DNA of 64,000 nt from Lepus europaeus (lineage: Eukaryota; Chordata; Mammalia; Lagomorpha; Leporidae): NCBI RefSeq assembly GCF_033115175.1, contig NC_084837.1, forward strand, positions 89,710,499-89,774,498, read 5' to 3'. Made by a program: the position numbers and the translations under genes. Below the pieces are notes generated by a model. The model was given only the letters and a program-made list of their open reading frames with translations, searched no databases and was not told the DNA's origin. Below, piece by piece: positions 1-11,094 of the stretch (position 1 is its first letter; each line of letters opens with the position of its first letter).

Positions 1-221
1 AGATCACTCTGCTTTGTTCGAACACACTTCCCCACTGTCAGACTGTTCCCGTCTTCAATAAGTACGAAAACCCCCAAATCTCCTGGCTTCCCTGGGTCTC
101 CCTTTCTCAAGCCTCCTGCACTGGGTGAAGCTAAAATGAAATACACAGGTACCCTTCTCTCGTCAATCTATTGTTATGGGGAATCCACTGTGGGTAGCAA
201 TGGGTAAGAAGAGAAATCTTT
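1..221. other. Unique sequence, nothing recognised
   Basis: Mixed-composition DNA upstream of the first SINE. I see no exon, repeat family or regulatory motif that I can support. Confidence 0.5.
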
Positions 222-558
222 TTTTTTTTTTTTTTTTTTTTTTTTATATTTGACAGGTAGAGTTACAGACAGTGAGAGAGAGAGAGACAGAGAGAAAGGT
301 CTTCCTTCCGTTGGTTCACTTTCCAAATGGCTGCAACGGCCGGCACTGCGCCAATCCAAAGCCAGGAGCCAGGTGCTTCCTCCTGGTCTCCCATGTGGGT
401 GCAGGGGTCCCAAGCACTTGGGTCATCCTCCACTGCCTTCCCGGGCCACAGCAGAGAGCTGGACTGGAGAGGAGCAACCGGGACTAGAACCCAGCGCCCA
501 CATGGGATGCCAGCGCCACTGGCGGAGGATTAACCAAGTGAGCCACGGCGCTGGCCCC
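222..558 (-). mobile_element. CSINE (lagomorph C repeat), antisense, CTGTCAAA-tail class
   Basis: A tRNA-derived SINE read on the minus strand. On the plus strand it begins with a long T tract, followed by GACAGGTAGAGTTACAGAC, a GA-rich microsatellite, the body and the inverted head ending GGCGCTGGCCCC. The tail lacks the AAATAAATAAAT repeat seen in most copies and ends in a plain A tract on the sense strand. AAATCTTTT is found on both sides and probably marks the target-site duplication. It carries no gene. CSINEs are mobilised in trans by L1 machinery (family knowledge). Confidence 0.93.
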
Positions 559-1190
559 GATAAATCTTTTCTCCCTGCAGGCCAGATACTGGGGAGAGGG
601 GTCTCACTCACTGTATAGCAGCCCTGGCAATTGAGGGAAATAGTGCTTATGGGGGCTATGGAAATGAGTGACTGATGCTGAGCCCCTTGGTTTGCTAAAG
701 AGGGTTACTGCCAGTCTCGGAGCGCGTCAGGCGGAATGGGAAAGCCAGAGGACCTGCTGGGCAACGCAGAGGGAGCTCCCTCCTTGCAGAGGGAGGATTG
801 GCTGTAGGGTTTAACGGAGCTTGAGAGAGCGTGGAATTCTTAGCTCTGACAGGACCCCTAAGGTCAAGGTCAGAGCTGTACTAGGACAGGAGGGGGGACC
901 TGAGACTTGGGCTGGGGCCCTGTGAATAGACGCAGTTGCTAGCCTTGAACTCTCAGATTCTTCCGGATCTGCTAGGTCTGCAGGAAGATGCACTTCTGCT
1001 TGTTGCAGATGGTGGTCCCCTTCGTCAGAAGACGGGAGGGCGGCAGGACCTACCTCCACATCCTGCCTGCCTAGCTGACAGACAGCAAGTCTAATCCCAA
1101 CTGTGCCCAGCCTGCTATAGGAGCAAAGGGACCATACAGCCAAGGAGATACAGTGTCTGGCTGATGCGTCCAGACAAGAAGTGGGCATGA
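559..1190. other. Unique intergenic sequence
   Basis: About 630 bases of moderately GC-rich DNA between two SINEs. Frames are short and broken and I recognise no conserved domain or RNA. Confidence 0.5.
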
Positions 1191-1310
1191 GGCCGGCGCT
1201 GTGGCGTAGCGGGTTAAGCCTCCACCTGCAACACCGACACACCATATGGGCACATGGCTTCCGGCATCGGGACTGCATCAGCTCTCCTGCCTCCTGTCAC
1301 AGCCCGGTGC
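1191..1310 (+). mobile_element. CSINE head fragment, truncated
   Basis: Starts with an intact SINE head (GGCCGGCGCTGTGGCGTAGC) and the region up to CACCATATGGGCAC. Similarity then fades and no tail follows, so only the 5' part is present. The exact end is uncertain. Confidence 0.75.
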
Positions 1311-1615
1311 AGAGGGTCCTGGGCCACCGGACATCCCACAGGACGCCTCTGAGCCCACCACGTCAATCACAGCATGCTAACGAGACCACCGTGGGCAAGC
1401 AGTGACCCGTACGTGGAAGAGCTCGGCGTGAACATTCACTGCTAAGGTGAGAAGCAAGCCTTCCCCAGCTGCACGGCTCCGGCGCGTCGGTGAAGCACAC
1501 GGAGGAACATAAAGAACCAATGAGGCGCATCACAGTGCAAGGTGAGTGAGCTCACAGGAGCTCCTCCATGCGTGTGCTGAGACACCAGCAAGCCGAGGCC
1601 ACGACAGGTGTCTGC
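1311..1615. other. Unique intergenic sequence
   Basis: No repeat or exon recognised between the truncated SINE and the MIR relic. Confidence 0.45.
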
Positions 1616-1621
1616 TACAAC

Positions 1622-1758
1622 ACGTTTTACGGGTGACACAACCAAGTGAGGGTAAATAAATTGCCTCAAGACACAGAGCTGGCACTCGCTGGATCTAAGA
1701 GTAACATCCAGATCTATCCGAGTTCCCAGTCCCTGTGCTCTAACACCTGCGTGGCATA
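1622..1758 (+). mobile_element. MIR relic (3' half)
   Basis: The order of short blocks matches the MIR core and 3' half: TTTTACGGGTGACACAACC, then AATTGCCTCAAGACACAGAGC, then GTGCTCTAACACCTGCG. An old tRNA-derived mammalian SINE, strongly diverged. Confidence 0.6.
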
Positions 1759-2150
1759 GATAAGGAACCTGGGGACAGAGCGATGAAGTGGCCTCTTGGT
1801 GCCCAGTGGGTTCCCCGGGCAACAGACTCGGAGACAGATCTTCGTGCAGGGAGCTTGGTGGGAAATGCTCCCTGCAGCAGCATCCGAGGGGCGTGCAGAG
1901 GGCAGGACTGGGCAGAGAGAGAGGTTGGACAGGGATGCTGTGGCTCCGAGGGCCTCACACCGTCCCCCTGCGAGCCCTGAAGCTACGAGAGGGGACGCTG
2001 CACTTGTCCCCTGCTAGTGAAGGGGTTGGGGGTGAGCTGATTCTTTCTTGCACAGACATGATCTGTCTTGATCTTTCTGTCTATAACAGAGCATCTGATA
2101 CTGAGTCATTTATAAAGAAGCGAGTTTTTTTGGTGTGTTTTTTTTTTAAG
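1759..2150. other. Unique sequence
   Basis: GC-rich DNA with open frames in several phases on both strands. A 209-codon frame crosses into the next SINE, which argues against coding. Nothing else recognised. Confidence 0.45.
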
Positions 2151-2159
2151 AAAGGATGC

Positions 2160-2181
2160 TTTTTTCCTATTTATTTATTTG

Positions 2182-2221
<40 letters not shown>

Positions 2222-2460
2222 CTTCCATCCACTGGTTCACTCCCTAAATGGCCACAATTGCCAAGGGTGGACCAGGCTGAAGCCAAGAGCCCAGAACTCC
2301 ACCTGCATCTCCCCCATGGATGGTGGGGACCCAAGCACTTGGGTCATCTGCTGCATTAGCAGGGAGCTGGACCAGAAGCACGGAGCAGCCAGGACTCAGA
2401 TCAGCACTCTGACGTGAGAGGCAGGTGTCCCATGTGGCGCCCTAACCGCAACAGTTGCCA
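2160..2460 (-). mobile_element. CSINE, antisense
   Basis: Plus-strand order is TATTTATTTATTTGAAAGGC, (GA)n from about 2187 to 2220, body, and a degenerate inverted head near 2455 (GCCCTAACCGCAACAGTTGCC). The head is more diverged than in most copies. Confidence 0.9.
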
Positions 2461-2712
2461 TATGGTTGGCTTTTTAATTTCAAATTAAATATGTATATAT
2501 TTTGGCATTAAACACAAGAATCTGCTGGAACTTTTATGAGAACACCAGCGTGTTCTAAGAAATTTCCAACTGGCAGGCAGCCAGTTCCATATACGGATCT
2601 AGACCCCGCGGCAGCACACACATTTCTCTGCAGCTATAAAAGCTTCTTCAGGGGAAATTGAGAGAAACACAGAGCGGTGGGCCCTGAGCTTCGAGCAAAC
2701 TGCGGGCTACTC
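2461..2712. other. Unique sequence
   Basis: Short AT-rich then mixed spacer. No feature recognised. Confidence 0.4.
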
Positions 2713-2713
2713 C

Positions 2714-3012
2714 GGGGCCAGCGCTGTGGTGCAGTGGGTTAAGCCGCTCGCTGTCTGCGACCTGGCACCCCATAGAGAAGGCCGGGTTGGGTCCAGGCTG
2801 CTCCATTTACCCTCTAGCTCCTTGGTAATGCACCCGGAAAAGCAGCTGAAGAGGGTCCAATGTACTTGACTCCCGCCACCCACCTGGGAGTTTTTGAGGA
2901 AGCTCCTGGCCCAGCCCTCACCATGGCGGCCATCTGGGGATTGAGCCAATGGAAAGATGATCTCGTTTTGTCTCTGCATCTTTCTCTGCCACTTTGTCTT
3001 TCAAATAAGCAA
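2714..3012 (+). mobile_element. CSINE, old sense copy
   Basis: Head GGGGCCAGCGCTGTGGTGCAG, diverged body, and a short tail (CTTTCAAATAAGCAAG). The CT tract is reduced, which suggests an older insertion. Confidence 0.88.
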
Positions 3013-3019
3013 GTGACAT

Positions 3020-3340
3020 ATCTTTTTTTTTTTTTATTATTTGACAGATACAATTAGTGAGAGAGAGACAGAGAGAAAGAGCTTCCTTCCGTTGGTTCAT
3101 CCCCCAAATGGCCGCTATGGCCGGCACTGTGCCAATCCAAAGCCAGGAGCTAGGTGCCTCTTCCTGGTCTCCCATGTGGGTGCAGGGGCCCAAGCACTCG
3201 AGCCATCCTCCACTGCCCTCCAGGGCCACAGCAGAGAGCTGGACTGGAAGAGGAGCAACCGGGACTAGAACCCGGTGCCCATATGGGATGCTGGTGCCGC
3301 AGGCAGAGGATTAACCAAGTGAGTCACGGCGCCTGCCCCC
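3020..3340 (-). mobile_element. CSINE, antisense, CTGTCAAA-tail class
   Basis: Begins on the plus strand with T(11) and TATTTGACAGATAC and ends GGCGCCTGCCCCC. It sits directly in the tail of the preceding sense SINE. CAAGTGACATATCT on the left and CAAGTTAATATGTCT on the right look like a diverged target-site duplication. Confidence 0.92.
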
Positions 3341-3706
3341 ACAAGTTAATATGTCTTTAAAACCAAGCAAATGAGCAAAAAGTTGCCGATGACTCTGGTC
3401 CAGGCCTCACAGAGTCCATTTAGGGCCAGTCTGGAAGTGGGGTCTCTCGGTCTCATTGGCCCTGACCCTTCCCAGAGACGCTGATCCCATCCACTGCCAC
3501 GCACTACCTTGTTACACATTGCTCTCCAGGGGAAGACGGCCGCTTCCTCCGTGGGTCAACTCAGGAGTACAGGGGAGGGAAGTCAGAAAAACACAGCCCA
3601 AATTTCTCTCCTGGCCTGCTTGAGAGCCTAACAAAATGCCTGCCTCCCTCTATGTGCTGGGCGCTTGTAACGGTCACCGTTACCATTCCAAGGCAAGCTA
3701 CTGGCA
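3341..3706. other. Unique sequence
   Basis: About 365 bases with no recognised exon, repeat or RNA. Confidence 0.45.
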
Positions 3707-3708
3707 CA

Positions 3709-4061
3709 GGGGCTGACGCCGTGGTGTAGCGGGTAAAGCTGCCACCTGCAGTGCCAGCATCCCATATGGGCGCCAGTTCAAGTCCCGGCTGCTCCACTTC
3801 TGATCCAGCTCTCTGCTCTGGCCTGGGAAAGCAGTAGAAGATGGCCCAAGTGCTTGGATCCCTCCACCTGTGTGGGAGACCTGGAAGAACCTCCTGGCTC
3901 CTGGCTTCGGACTGACGCAGCTTTTAGCTCCGGCCCTTGCAGCCGACTGGGGAGTGAATCAGTGGACTGAAGACCTCTGTCTCTCTCTGCCTCTCCTCTT
4001 TCTCTGTGTAACTCTGCCTTTCAAATAAATAAATAAATAAATCTTTAAAAAAAAAAAAAAG
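3709..4061 (+). mobile_element. CSINE, sense
   Basis: Head GGGGCTGACGCCGTGGTGTAG, full body, CT tract, tail TTTCAAATAAATAAATAAATC and A(14). Flanks share GCTA..GCACA, a likely duplication. Confidence 0.95.
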
Positions 4062-4094
4062 GTGCTAGCACAATCCTACAGGGTGGGTGAAGAT

Positions 4095-4780
4095 GGCTAG
4101 GGGCTGAACGTTTGCCTCTCCCCAAAATCCATATGGGAAGCACTCACCCCCGCTGGGATGGTGGTGGGAGGCGGGGCCTCTGCAGATAATGAGGTCACTA
4201 GACAGCTGCTGTCAAGCTCCATTTCTCTTTTTCAGAAGGAGCCGGGGTTGAGGGGAGAGAGAGAAGGGGAAATAAAGAAAGATCTATTCGCTGCTCACTT
4301 CCCAAATGGCTATAATGGCCAGGACTGGTCCAGGCTGAAGCCGGGAGCCCAGAACTCCATCCAGGTCTCCAACGTGGGTGGCAGGGGCCCCATCATTTGA
4401 GCTGCCTTCCGCTGCTTTCCCCCCACCCCCACCCCGGGAGCATCAACAGGGAGCCCGACGAGAAGCCGAGTAGTGGGCACTCAAACCTGTGCTACAGTAT
4501 GGGATGCTAGCTAGTGTCTCAAGCAGCCGGCTTAACCTGCGGCGCCACGAGACTGGCCACCTTGTCCCTATAAAAGGGACCCGGGACAGCGCTCTGTTCT
4601 TCTGCCAGGAAAGGCTACCAGAAGGTGGTTGTCTGCAACCAGAGGGGCGCTCATCAGAACCTAGCAGAGGCCGCAGCCTGCTCTCAATCTTTCACCCTGC
4701 AGGGCAGAGACAGAAATAGCTGTCATCCACCAGCCACCCCATCTATGGTGCTGTGCAGCCCTAAGGGACTAGGACAGAGA
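4095..4780 (+). mobile_element. MaLR-type LTR (MLT1/MST-like), split by a SINE
   Basis: The left part (about 4095-4249) has the LTR opening GGGCTGAACG..CCCCAAAATCCATATG and GGTGGTGGGAGGCGGGGCC. The right part (about 4559-4780) has CCTATAAAAGGGACCC (TATA region), GGCTACCAGAAGG, ATCAGAACC and a weak TATGGT..AGCCCTAAGGGACTA ending. Block order fits ERVL-MaLR LTRs; the subfamily is not resolved. The CSINE at 4250-4558 interrupts it. Confidence 0.6.
4250..4558 (-). mobile_element. CSINE, antisense, nested in a MaLR LTR
   Basis: GA-rich start (GAGAGAGAAGGGG) then CSINE body and an inverted head ending near GCGCCACGAGACTGGCC. The tail is eroded, consistent with an older copy. It divides an older LTR, giving relative age. 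Confidence 0.85.
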
Positions 4781-4797
4781 TCCTGGGTGGGGATCGG

Positions 4798-4840
4798 TGA
4801 GGCTGGGGAAGTAACCCAAGGTCACACAGCTCATTAGGCT
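4798..4840 (+). mobile_element. MIR core fragment
   Basis: Contains AAGTAACCCAAGGTCACACAG, which matches the conserved MIR core, with little on either side. Confidence 0.5.
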
Positions 4841-4854
4841 CACTTAGCTTAAAA

Positions 4855-5062
4855 AAACCATATGGGCGCAGGTTTGAGTCCCGGTTGCTCCATTTCCAAT
4901 CCAGCTCCCTGCTAACGTGATTGGAAAAGCAGCAGAGGATGGCCCAAGTCCTGGGGCCTGCTACACCCATGTGGGAGACCCGGAAGAAGTTCCCAGCTCC
5001 TGGCTTCAGATCAGCCCAGCTCTGGCCATTGCGGCCCATTTGGGGAGTAAACCAGCAGATGA

Positions 5063-5107
<45 letters not shown>

Positions 5108-5158
5108 CTCTGTAACTCTGCCTTTCAAATCAATCAATAAATAAATCTTAAAAAATTT
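4855..5158 (+). mobile_element. CSINE, sense, 5'-truncated
   Basis: Begins mid-head at ACCATATGGGCGCAGG, so about 50 bases of the head are missing. Body, long (TC)n at 5068-5103 and tail TTTCAAATCAATCAATAAAT are intact. Confidence 0.93.
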
Positions 5159-5965
5159 CTTGCTCCACCTCCCCTTTGGAGGTTGCAATCCTGGCCTGAG
5201 TGGGGAATGCTTAAATCCACAAACCTTCGGCCTGCGGCCTGAGCGGTTTATGGCCTGCTGCCTCCCTTCTAACAGCGAGGCTTCTGCTCACCAAGCAGGC
5301 CCTGAGCCAGGGCAGCTGGGCTGGGGTGTGGGGGAGAGAGACACCCCCCCAGGGAGCTGTCCTGGAGTGGTTAAGGTGGTGGGCTTTGGCGACAGACAGC
5401 TGGACTGGAAACCCTGCACCCCCCACCCCCATTTCTCGTCCGGGTAAGAGTGACGAGAAGGGCCCAGTGCAAGGGAAGTCTCCAGCCCCCACAGGCCACA
5501 GACTCCTGGAGGCCGCGACTGAGTCCAAAAACAACGAGCTCCTAGCACCCTGACAGAGGGGTGGCAGCTGCCCCGCCTCCCAGGACAGCAGATCCAGCGT
5601 CCGGCAGAACGCTGCGCTTGGCAGCAGCTGGTGGCACAGGCGCTGTGCACAGGCTGGCTACACGGGCCCCGGCCACTGCCACTGCCTGGCCACTCGTCCT
5701 TACCCAAAGTGTCTGCCCCGTGGGCGGCCCTGACACCCCCCGGCCTGTGTTGTGGCTGTCCCTTTGGTGACAGCGGTGTGCCTCTCTCCCGCTGCCTTCG
5801 GGGACGACCTGTGCAGCAGGAGCTGATAGCACAGGCGGCCGGCAGGGCAGGCCCTCACACCATGCCGAGCCCCGCCTGCCGGAAGGGGCCCGGAGGAGGT
5901 TTCCAGGGGGCTGGGCCAGAGATCGCCTTACCCTCAGCACAGAGCAGCTAGAGTCAGCGACTTTA
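5159..5965. other. Unique GC-rich segment, no exon recognised
   Basis: About 800 bases of GC-rich, repeat-poor DNA with overlapping open frames on both strands up to 139 codons. Frames of this length arise easily at this composition. I find no conserved motif, no clear start context and no convincing splice pair. Confidence 0.45.
5355..5455 (-). mobile_element. Possible MIR relic, antisense
   Basis: GGAGTGGTTAAGGTGGTGGG and CTTTGGCGACAGACAGC match the antisense MIR end (GTGGTTAAGAGC..GGCTTTGGAGTCAGAC). Diverged, so tentative. Confidence 0.5.
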
Positions 5966-6627
5966 TTGCCAAGGTTTTTTTTTTTTTTTTTTAAACTTCC
6001 TTTCCATTATGTTTCTTTTAAGGGGAGAAATTCCATTGTGTATTGTAGCACTGAACTCTTTTCCACCATTCCGAGTCCCATCAGGAAGACGCAGGCTTTG
6101 AGCGAGCCGCTAGATTCTGGAGCTGGAGGGCAGGACCCCAGCTACTCCATCTGGGAGGCCCAGAAAGGGCCAGGAGCGAGGCCCAGAGCCCAAGGCTGGG
6201 CAGGGTCTGAGCGAATGGAACAGCCCACGGTCGAAGGCTTGCTCCCTCTCTCAGTGCTGCCTGCTCGCTCCCAGCACAAGGTTTTGCCTGCAGTTGGCAC
6301 CCATGGATATGTGAGTGACTGGAGGAATGGACAGACAGAGCAGGCCCTGGGGGCTCCTCTCTCTCTCCTCTCTCTCTCTCTCTCTGTGAAGTGGCCTGGC
6401 CTTGACCTTGCTTGTCTTCGCACACTGCTACCAAACCAGCCTGCAGGTGGCAGCTCAGCTCCTCATGCTGCCCGCCGTGACCTGGAGGCCTGGGGCTCTC
6501 TCCTGGCATTGGCAGGCCCTCATCAGGAAGGCTTCCCAGAGCAGCTGAGCAGCGGCCCCGTTGACCCAGTGAGTGGGTTTGTCAAGTAGGTGTGCAGAGA
6601 GGACGAGAGGACGGCCCTGCCCTTTGC

Positions 6628-6670
6628 ACACACACACACACACGCACACACACACGCACGCACACACACC
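6628..6670. repeat. (CA)n microsatellite
   Basis: CACACA units interrupted by CG-containing units (CACGCACA). Likely length-variable. Confidence 0.95.
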
Positions 6671-7226
6671 CCACAAAACTCCCTACAAGGACGGAGATGC
6701 AGTCTACACATGGGTCTCCCCAAAGCGAACCCAAAGACAAGGGCTTGGGGGTCTTTATGTGGGAGATGATCCAGGAAGCCCAGGGGAGGGAGTAGTGAAG
6801 CCAGACAGGGAGAGAGGAACGTCCATGAGAGGGTGTTAGTGTGCGGGCTGTACCTCTGGGAAGCCAGGTCAGTCCCGTAGCAGGGGTGAGGGGAGGGGGG
6901 CCGCAGCGGGCCGGCTGCTTCAATGGCCCACTGAGGACTGTGGGCGTCTGGTTGAGGTTGGCGTCTGGAGCAGGCGTCTTGGCCTGCCCCGTGCTCTGGC
7001 TGCAGGAGGAAGCCGTCAGGCAGAGAGAAGCAGGTGCGTGTGGCAGAAAACCACCTGTGTGTGCAGGGCTGTCTAACTGCGGGGGGAGGTGACCCCAGGG
7101 GTGGGCCGTGGGGAAAGGCGAGGGACGCCAGCGGCATCCGCTCGTTGTCCCCATCCGCTCAGACAGCCTCCTTTGCCAGCGGCGGCCCAGGCTCTGCACA
7201 GGTGCAGCAGCAGCAGGGCCCTCTGC

Positions 7227-7264
7227 TGAGCCTGCGGCCTTGGCCTGAGCCTGCGGCCTTGGCC
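7227..7264. repeat. 19-bp tandem duplication
   Basis: TGAGCCTGCGGCCTTGGCC occurs twice head to tail with no mismatch, preceded by a short GCAGCAGCAG run. Confidence 0.95.
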
Positions 7265-7449
7265 TCCTACAACCCCACCCCACCCCCTGGAGCAGCTCCA
7301 GGACATCCCACTGAGTGGATGGTCCTGCCTGCTCCAGGGACTGCTGGGGTGGGGGTGAAGATAAAGCTGTTCTGTCTCCTGTGCTGTGGCTCAGCACGTG
7401 GAGGGGTGCACGTGTAGAGGGGCAGTGTCACCTGCCTGGGTGTCAAGGG

Positions 7450-7630
7450 CTGTCACTAACACCCCTGAGCAAATCATTTGGCCTCCCTGGGGCCTCGATG
7501 ACCATCTAATACCAATATTGTAATGGTAGGAAGTCCTTATGGCTCTAGTACCCTTTATAGTTTACAAAGCACGCTTGCATATCTGGGGTCTCAGCAACTC
7601 CCTACCCAGTACCCGAAGCTGGTATTTTCA
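7450..7630. mobile_element. Possible MIR-family relics
   Basis: CTGAGCAAATCATTTGGCCTC resembles antisense MIR core, and CCCTTTATAGTTTACAAAGC resembles a MIR3-like end. Both are short and diverged, so low confidence. Confidence 0.4.
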
Positions 7631-7654
7631 ATCCTGTATTTTAAAAATAGTTGT

Positions 7655-7687
7655 TTTTTTTTTTTTAATTCATTTTAAAGGCAGAGT

Positions 7688-7730
<43 letters not shown>

Positions 7731-7973
7731 TCCATCTGCTGCTTCACTCCCCAAATGGCCACAACGGCCAGGCTGAAGCCAGGAGCCAGGAGCTGCTTCC
7801 GGGTCTCCCACATGGGTGGCAAGGGGCTAACTATCTGGGTCATCTGCTGCTGCTTTCCCAAGCAGGGAGCTGGATCAGAAGCAAAGCACAGAAACAACTG
7901 GAACTCAACCCGCACCCTCCACTATGGGATGCTGGTGTCGCAAGCCTAACCGGTCTTATCACCAAACTGGCCT
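7655..7973 (-). mobile_element. CSINE, antisense
   Basis: T(13), then TTTTAAAGGCAGAGTGACAG, (GA)n at 7688-7727, full body, and a decayed inverted head ending ACCAAACTGGCC. Confidence 0.93.
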
Positions 7974-9309
7974 CTTAAACCCTTTCTTTGAGTTGAAACC
8001 AAAGTTCAAAGGGGGCTGTGACGATCTCGAGCCCACCAGGTGACCTGGAAGAGCCAGCACAAGATCTTTATCCTGCTCTTCCTTAGCTAACGGCACAGGC
8101 CTCCAGGCCCCGGGCTTTCCTGGATTGCAGTGGAAAAAACAGTGCAGGCAGGTAATTCGCTGGGCAACACAGGTGGAAACTCTTGGTGGGAAACCATCCA
8201 TGACCCTCACAAAACACTCTCTGGAACCCTAACGGGAAAGTCCACCTCCTCATTTGCCTGTCCATCACAGTTTGCGAGGCAGGGCTGGAGCGAGGGATCA
8301 GCCACGACTCTCGCCCTCGACACAGGCACAGCACAGCAGGAAGGCAAACACTGCGACACTTATTGCCCATGTGTGTGCGTACGTGTGTGTGTGTGTGTGG
8401 TCGTGTGGCTGGGGTCTCCGTGTAGGCTCTCGGGGCTGGGAATCCTTCCGGCCTCATTCCCTGTGGTGTGGCCCTGGTCACAGGAACTGGGACTTCACCC
8501 AGACACCGCCTTTCTCCCCTCTGCAGCCGGTGCCTTTGATCTCCACGCTGGAGACCCAGGTTGGGGCAGGGGCGGAACTGCAGCAGTGGGGGAGCTTTTT
8601 TTCTCTGGAATCCTCTTTTAATTGAGAAGCTGAGACCCAGAGGTCTCTTCCCAAGGGCTCCTGAGCTACAGCTGCCCTGCCGCCAAGGAGCTTAATCACG
8701 GGTGCTGGGGCGCAGGCAAGCGTGGAGCTCCCTGGGTCCAACCTGCTTGGTTTACAGCAAGGGACAGTGGCTTCTCTGCTGTCCCAGACAGAGAGAGGGG
8801 CTGCTTGGCTTGGATTCCAGAAGTTCTGGAAGAGCCTTCCACTGTAGAGCCTGCCCCAGCAGGAAGCAGCCCTTGGGGAGCGCGAGAAGGGACCCTCGCT
8901 TAGGCTGGGGGTAGGTGACTGAGAGCAGAGTCTTTGAGAAGGAGAGACCAGAGGCCACCGGATCCCACAAGGGCAAAGGCTGATGGAGGCGGGGCGGCTC
9001 AGCCTCCTGGGAGCAGGGCACCACGGAGGAACTAAATACCTGCTTTGCAGGGCCCAGCTCCTGCGCCTGATCTCTCTCCTGGGAAGGAAGGTGCGAGACT
9101 CCTGAAGTTGTCCAGTCACTACTTACCTCTAACCCCGCGGGCTTCTGGGAAGAGGGCGGTGCACATTTATCCTCCAAGTGCCCTGAAAGCTACCGGCGGG
9201 GCCCTGGCTTGGCCGCCTGGATCCAGAGCTCAGCACTGCTTCCCTCCTCCAGCCCCGTGGGAAGCGAAGTGTTTCTTAGAGCGAGGTTTTCGTTTGGTCT
9301 TGCTTTTAT
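7974..9309. other. Unique segment with (GT)n and a possible MIR fragment
   Basis: About 1.3 kb of mostly unique DNA. It holds a GT repeat near 8372-8400 and, around 8605-8670, a stretch resembling MIR core (AGAAGCTGAGACCCAGAGG). A 213-codon minus-strand frame (8478-9119) has no motif I recognise. TCTCCCCTCTGCAG at 8514-8527 resembles a splice acceptor, but no partner donor or reading-frame support was found. Confidence 0.45.
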
Positions 9310-9311
9310 TT

Positions 9312-9353
9312 ATTCATTTTTTAAAGATGTATCTATCTATTTGAAAGTCAGAG

Positions 9354-9397
<44 letters not shown>

Positions 9398-9649
9398 TCC
9401 ATTCACTGGTTCACAAATGGCTGCAAAGACCAGGACTGGGCCAATCCGAAGCCAGGAAGCAGGAGCTTCATCCGTATCTCCCACATGGGTGCAGAGGCCT
9501 AAGCACTTGAGCCATCCTCCACTGCTGTCCCAGGCGCATTAGCAAGGAACCGAATCAGAAGTAGAGCAGCCGGGACTCGAACCCGCACCCACATGGGATG
9601 CTGGCGCCGCAGGTAGCAGCTTTACCTGCTACGCCACAGTGCCAGCCCC
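9312..9649 (-). mobile_element. CSINE, antisense
   Basis: TTTAAAGATGTATCTATC..GAAAGTCAGAGTTACAG, (GA)n, body, inverted head ending CACAGTGCCAGCCCC. Head and B-box region are well kept. Confidence 0.95.
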
Positions 9650-10674
9650 TTGGTTTTATATTTTATTTTATTTTTAAACAATTCAAGCTCCTACTTTGTG
9701 CATCCAATCTATATTTTCAGTATGAAAGAGATTCTAGGGAGTGTTTTACATTCTCTATGTTGTAATTGTTTTTAATGATGTAATCTTTTTCTTCCTTGAG
9801 AGTTTTTAATTACTCAGGAAATGGGTACACTGTAAAGGATTTTAAAAATGGAAAAGTTTGCGAAGTCACCAGTGAGCAGCCCTCTCTCATTTTCTGTGGC
9901 TAAAGGCGCACACTGTTGGCTGTGGGCCCCTTGTAGTGTTTGTTTAAACAACAGGAGGCCACATCAGAGGGTCCCTGAGCTCCCAAAGGCTTCTGTGACC
10001 ATCTCAGGGGTCCCCAAGGCCAGCCTTCCTTCTGGAATACTACTGAGATGTTATCTGCATTTCCCCCACAGCGCTGACGTGGGACTAGCCTGCAAAAGGA
10101 GAAGTGGCTAAAACCGCGGCTGTGTGGCAGAGAGGAGGGGCAGCCACCTGCCCTCGTGTCACTTTGTCCTCCCTGGTCACACTCTTCAGGATGCAGTTAA
10201 ACTGATTAACTTCAAGATGTTTCAGCGGTGGGTGAGCTGTCTCTTTAAGAGTCTGCGAGGAGGCAGAAGAGGTTGCAGGGACCTGGGAGGGAAGTCCTGG
10301 TGCAGCTGTTTCGGCTGCAAGCTCAGTGCACAGGATTTGGGTGTTGTGTTGTGTTTTGTTTTGTTTTTCCATAGAATACCATTTAAGCGCCAAATCGAAA
10401 CTGACAAATTATAGTTGCTCCGATTTGGAGAATTTTTTGGATATTTTCTTGGTAATGAATGAGATGCCTCTGTTCATTCCGAGAAAAACTGGAATATTTT
10501 ACTACCAATGAAATTCAGTCTTTCAAGTGAAAATTAGAATTTTTCAGAGAGCTGGATTAGCCAGCCAGCATGCTCTGGTCAGTAACATTTCTGAGACTTT
10601 ATTGAAGAGATTGGTGGTGATATTAACAAGTGTGATTTTTGATCTTGCTAATATAATGTGTTACTGAAGACCCA
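9650..10674. other. Unique sequence, AT-rich then mixed
   Basis: About 1 kb without a recognised family. The first 200 bases are AT-rich; the remainder has normal composition. TTGTGTTGTGTTTTGTTTTG at about 10342-10368 is a low-complexity GT/T run. Confidence 0.45.
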
Positions 10675-10676
10675 GG

Positions 10677-10931
10677 GGCCGGCGCTGTGACATAGCTGGT
10701 TAAAGCCGCAGCCTGCAGTGCCGGCATCCCATATGGGCGTTGGTTCAAGTCCTGGCTGCTCCACTTCCGATTCAGCTCTCTGCTATGGCCTGGGAAAGCA
10801 GCAGAAGATGGCCCAAGTCCTTGGGCCCCTGCACTCTTTGGGAGACCCAGAAGAAGCTCCTTGCTCCTGGCTTCTGACTGGCACAGCTCCGACTGTTTTG
10901 GCCAATTGGGGAGTGAACCAGCGGATGGAAG

Positions 10932-10967
<36 letters not shown>

Positions 10968-11034
10968 TTTTCCTTCTCTCTCTGTGTAACTCCAACTTTC
11001 AAATAAAATAAATAAATCTTTTTTTAAAAAAAGA
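10677..11034 (+). mobile_element. CSINE, sense
   Basis: Head GGGGCCGGCGCTGTGACATAG, full body, (TC)n at 10936-10965, tail TTTCAAATAAAATAAATAAAT, and short A/T run. Confidence 0.95.
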
Positions 11035-11094
11035 TTGTGATTTATGTTAACATGTCATGGGTTTGTTGTGTTCTAATTTTAAAAAATGTAAATG

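Larger units (their letters stand above)
5966..7449. other. Unique GC-rich segment with microsatellite
   Basis: Starts with T(18) at about 5974. Contains a CT tract near 6360-6385 and a CA repeat at 6628-6670, otherwise unique. Frames of up to 271 codons run through the CA repeat in several phases, so they are treated as chance. No exon is supported. Confidence 0.45.

Noticed and set aside
221..245. T tracts as pol III or intrinsic terminators
   Set aside because: They are the reverse complement of SINE A tails.
1788..2417. 209-codon open frame
   Set aside because: It runs from unique DNA through a SINE including its GA repeat; the frame is open by chance.
5070..5103. CT/GA microsatellites as independent repeats or CRISPR-like arrays
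   Set aside because: They sit at a fixed place inside each SINE and have no spacers.
6582..7397. 271-codon minus-strand frame
   Set aside because: It passes through a CA microsatellite (giving VCVCV) and GC-rich DNA, with other frames equally open; no domain or splice evidence.
8500..8530. Splice acceptor TCTCCCCTCTGCAG
   Set aside because: A single acceptor-like string with no matching donor or conserved frame is not evidence of an exon.
8478..9119. 213-codon minus-strand frame
   Set aside because: No recognisable motif, rival frames overlap it, and GC-rich DNA makes such lengths unremarkable.
10677..10760. tRNA gene suggested by A- and B-box-like sequences in SINE heads
   Set aside because: The boxes (for example GGTTCGAGTCC) belong to the tRNA-derived CSINE promoter; no cloverleaf or discriminator/terminator is present.
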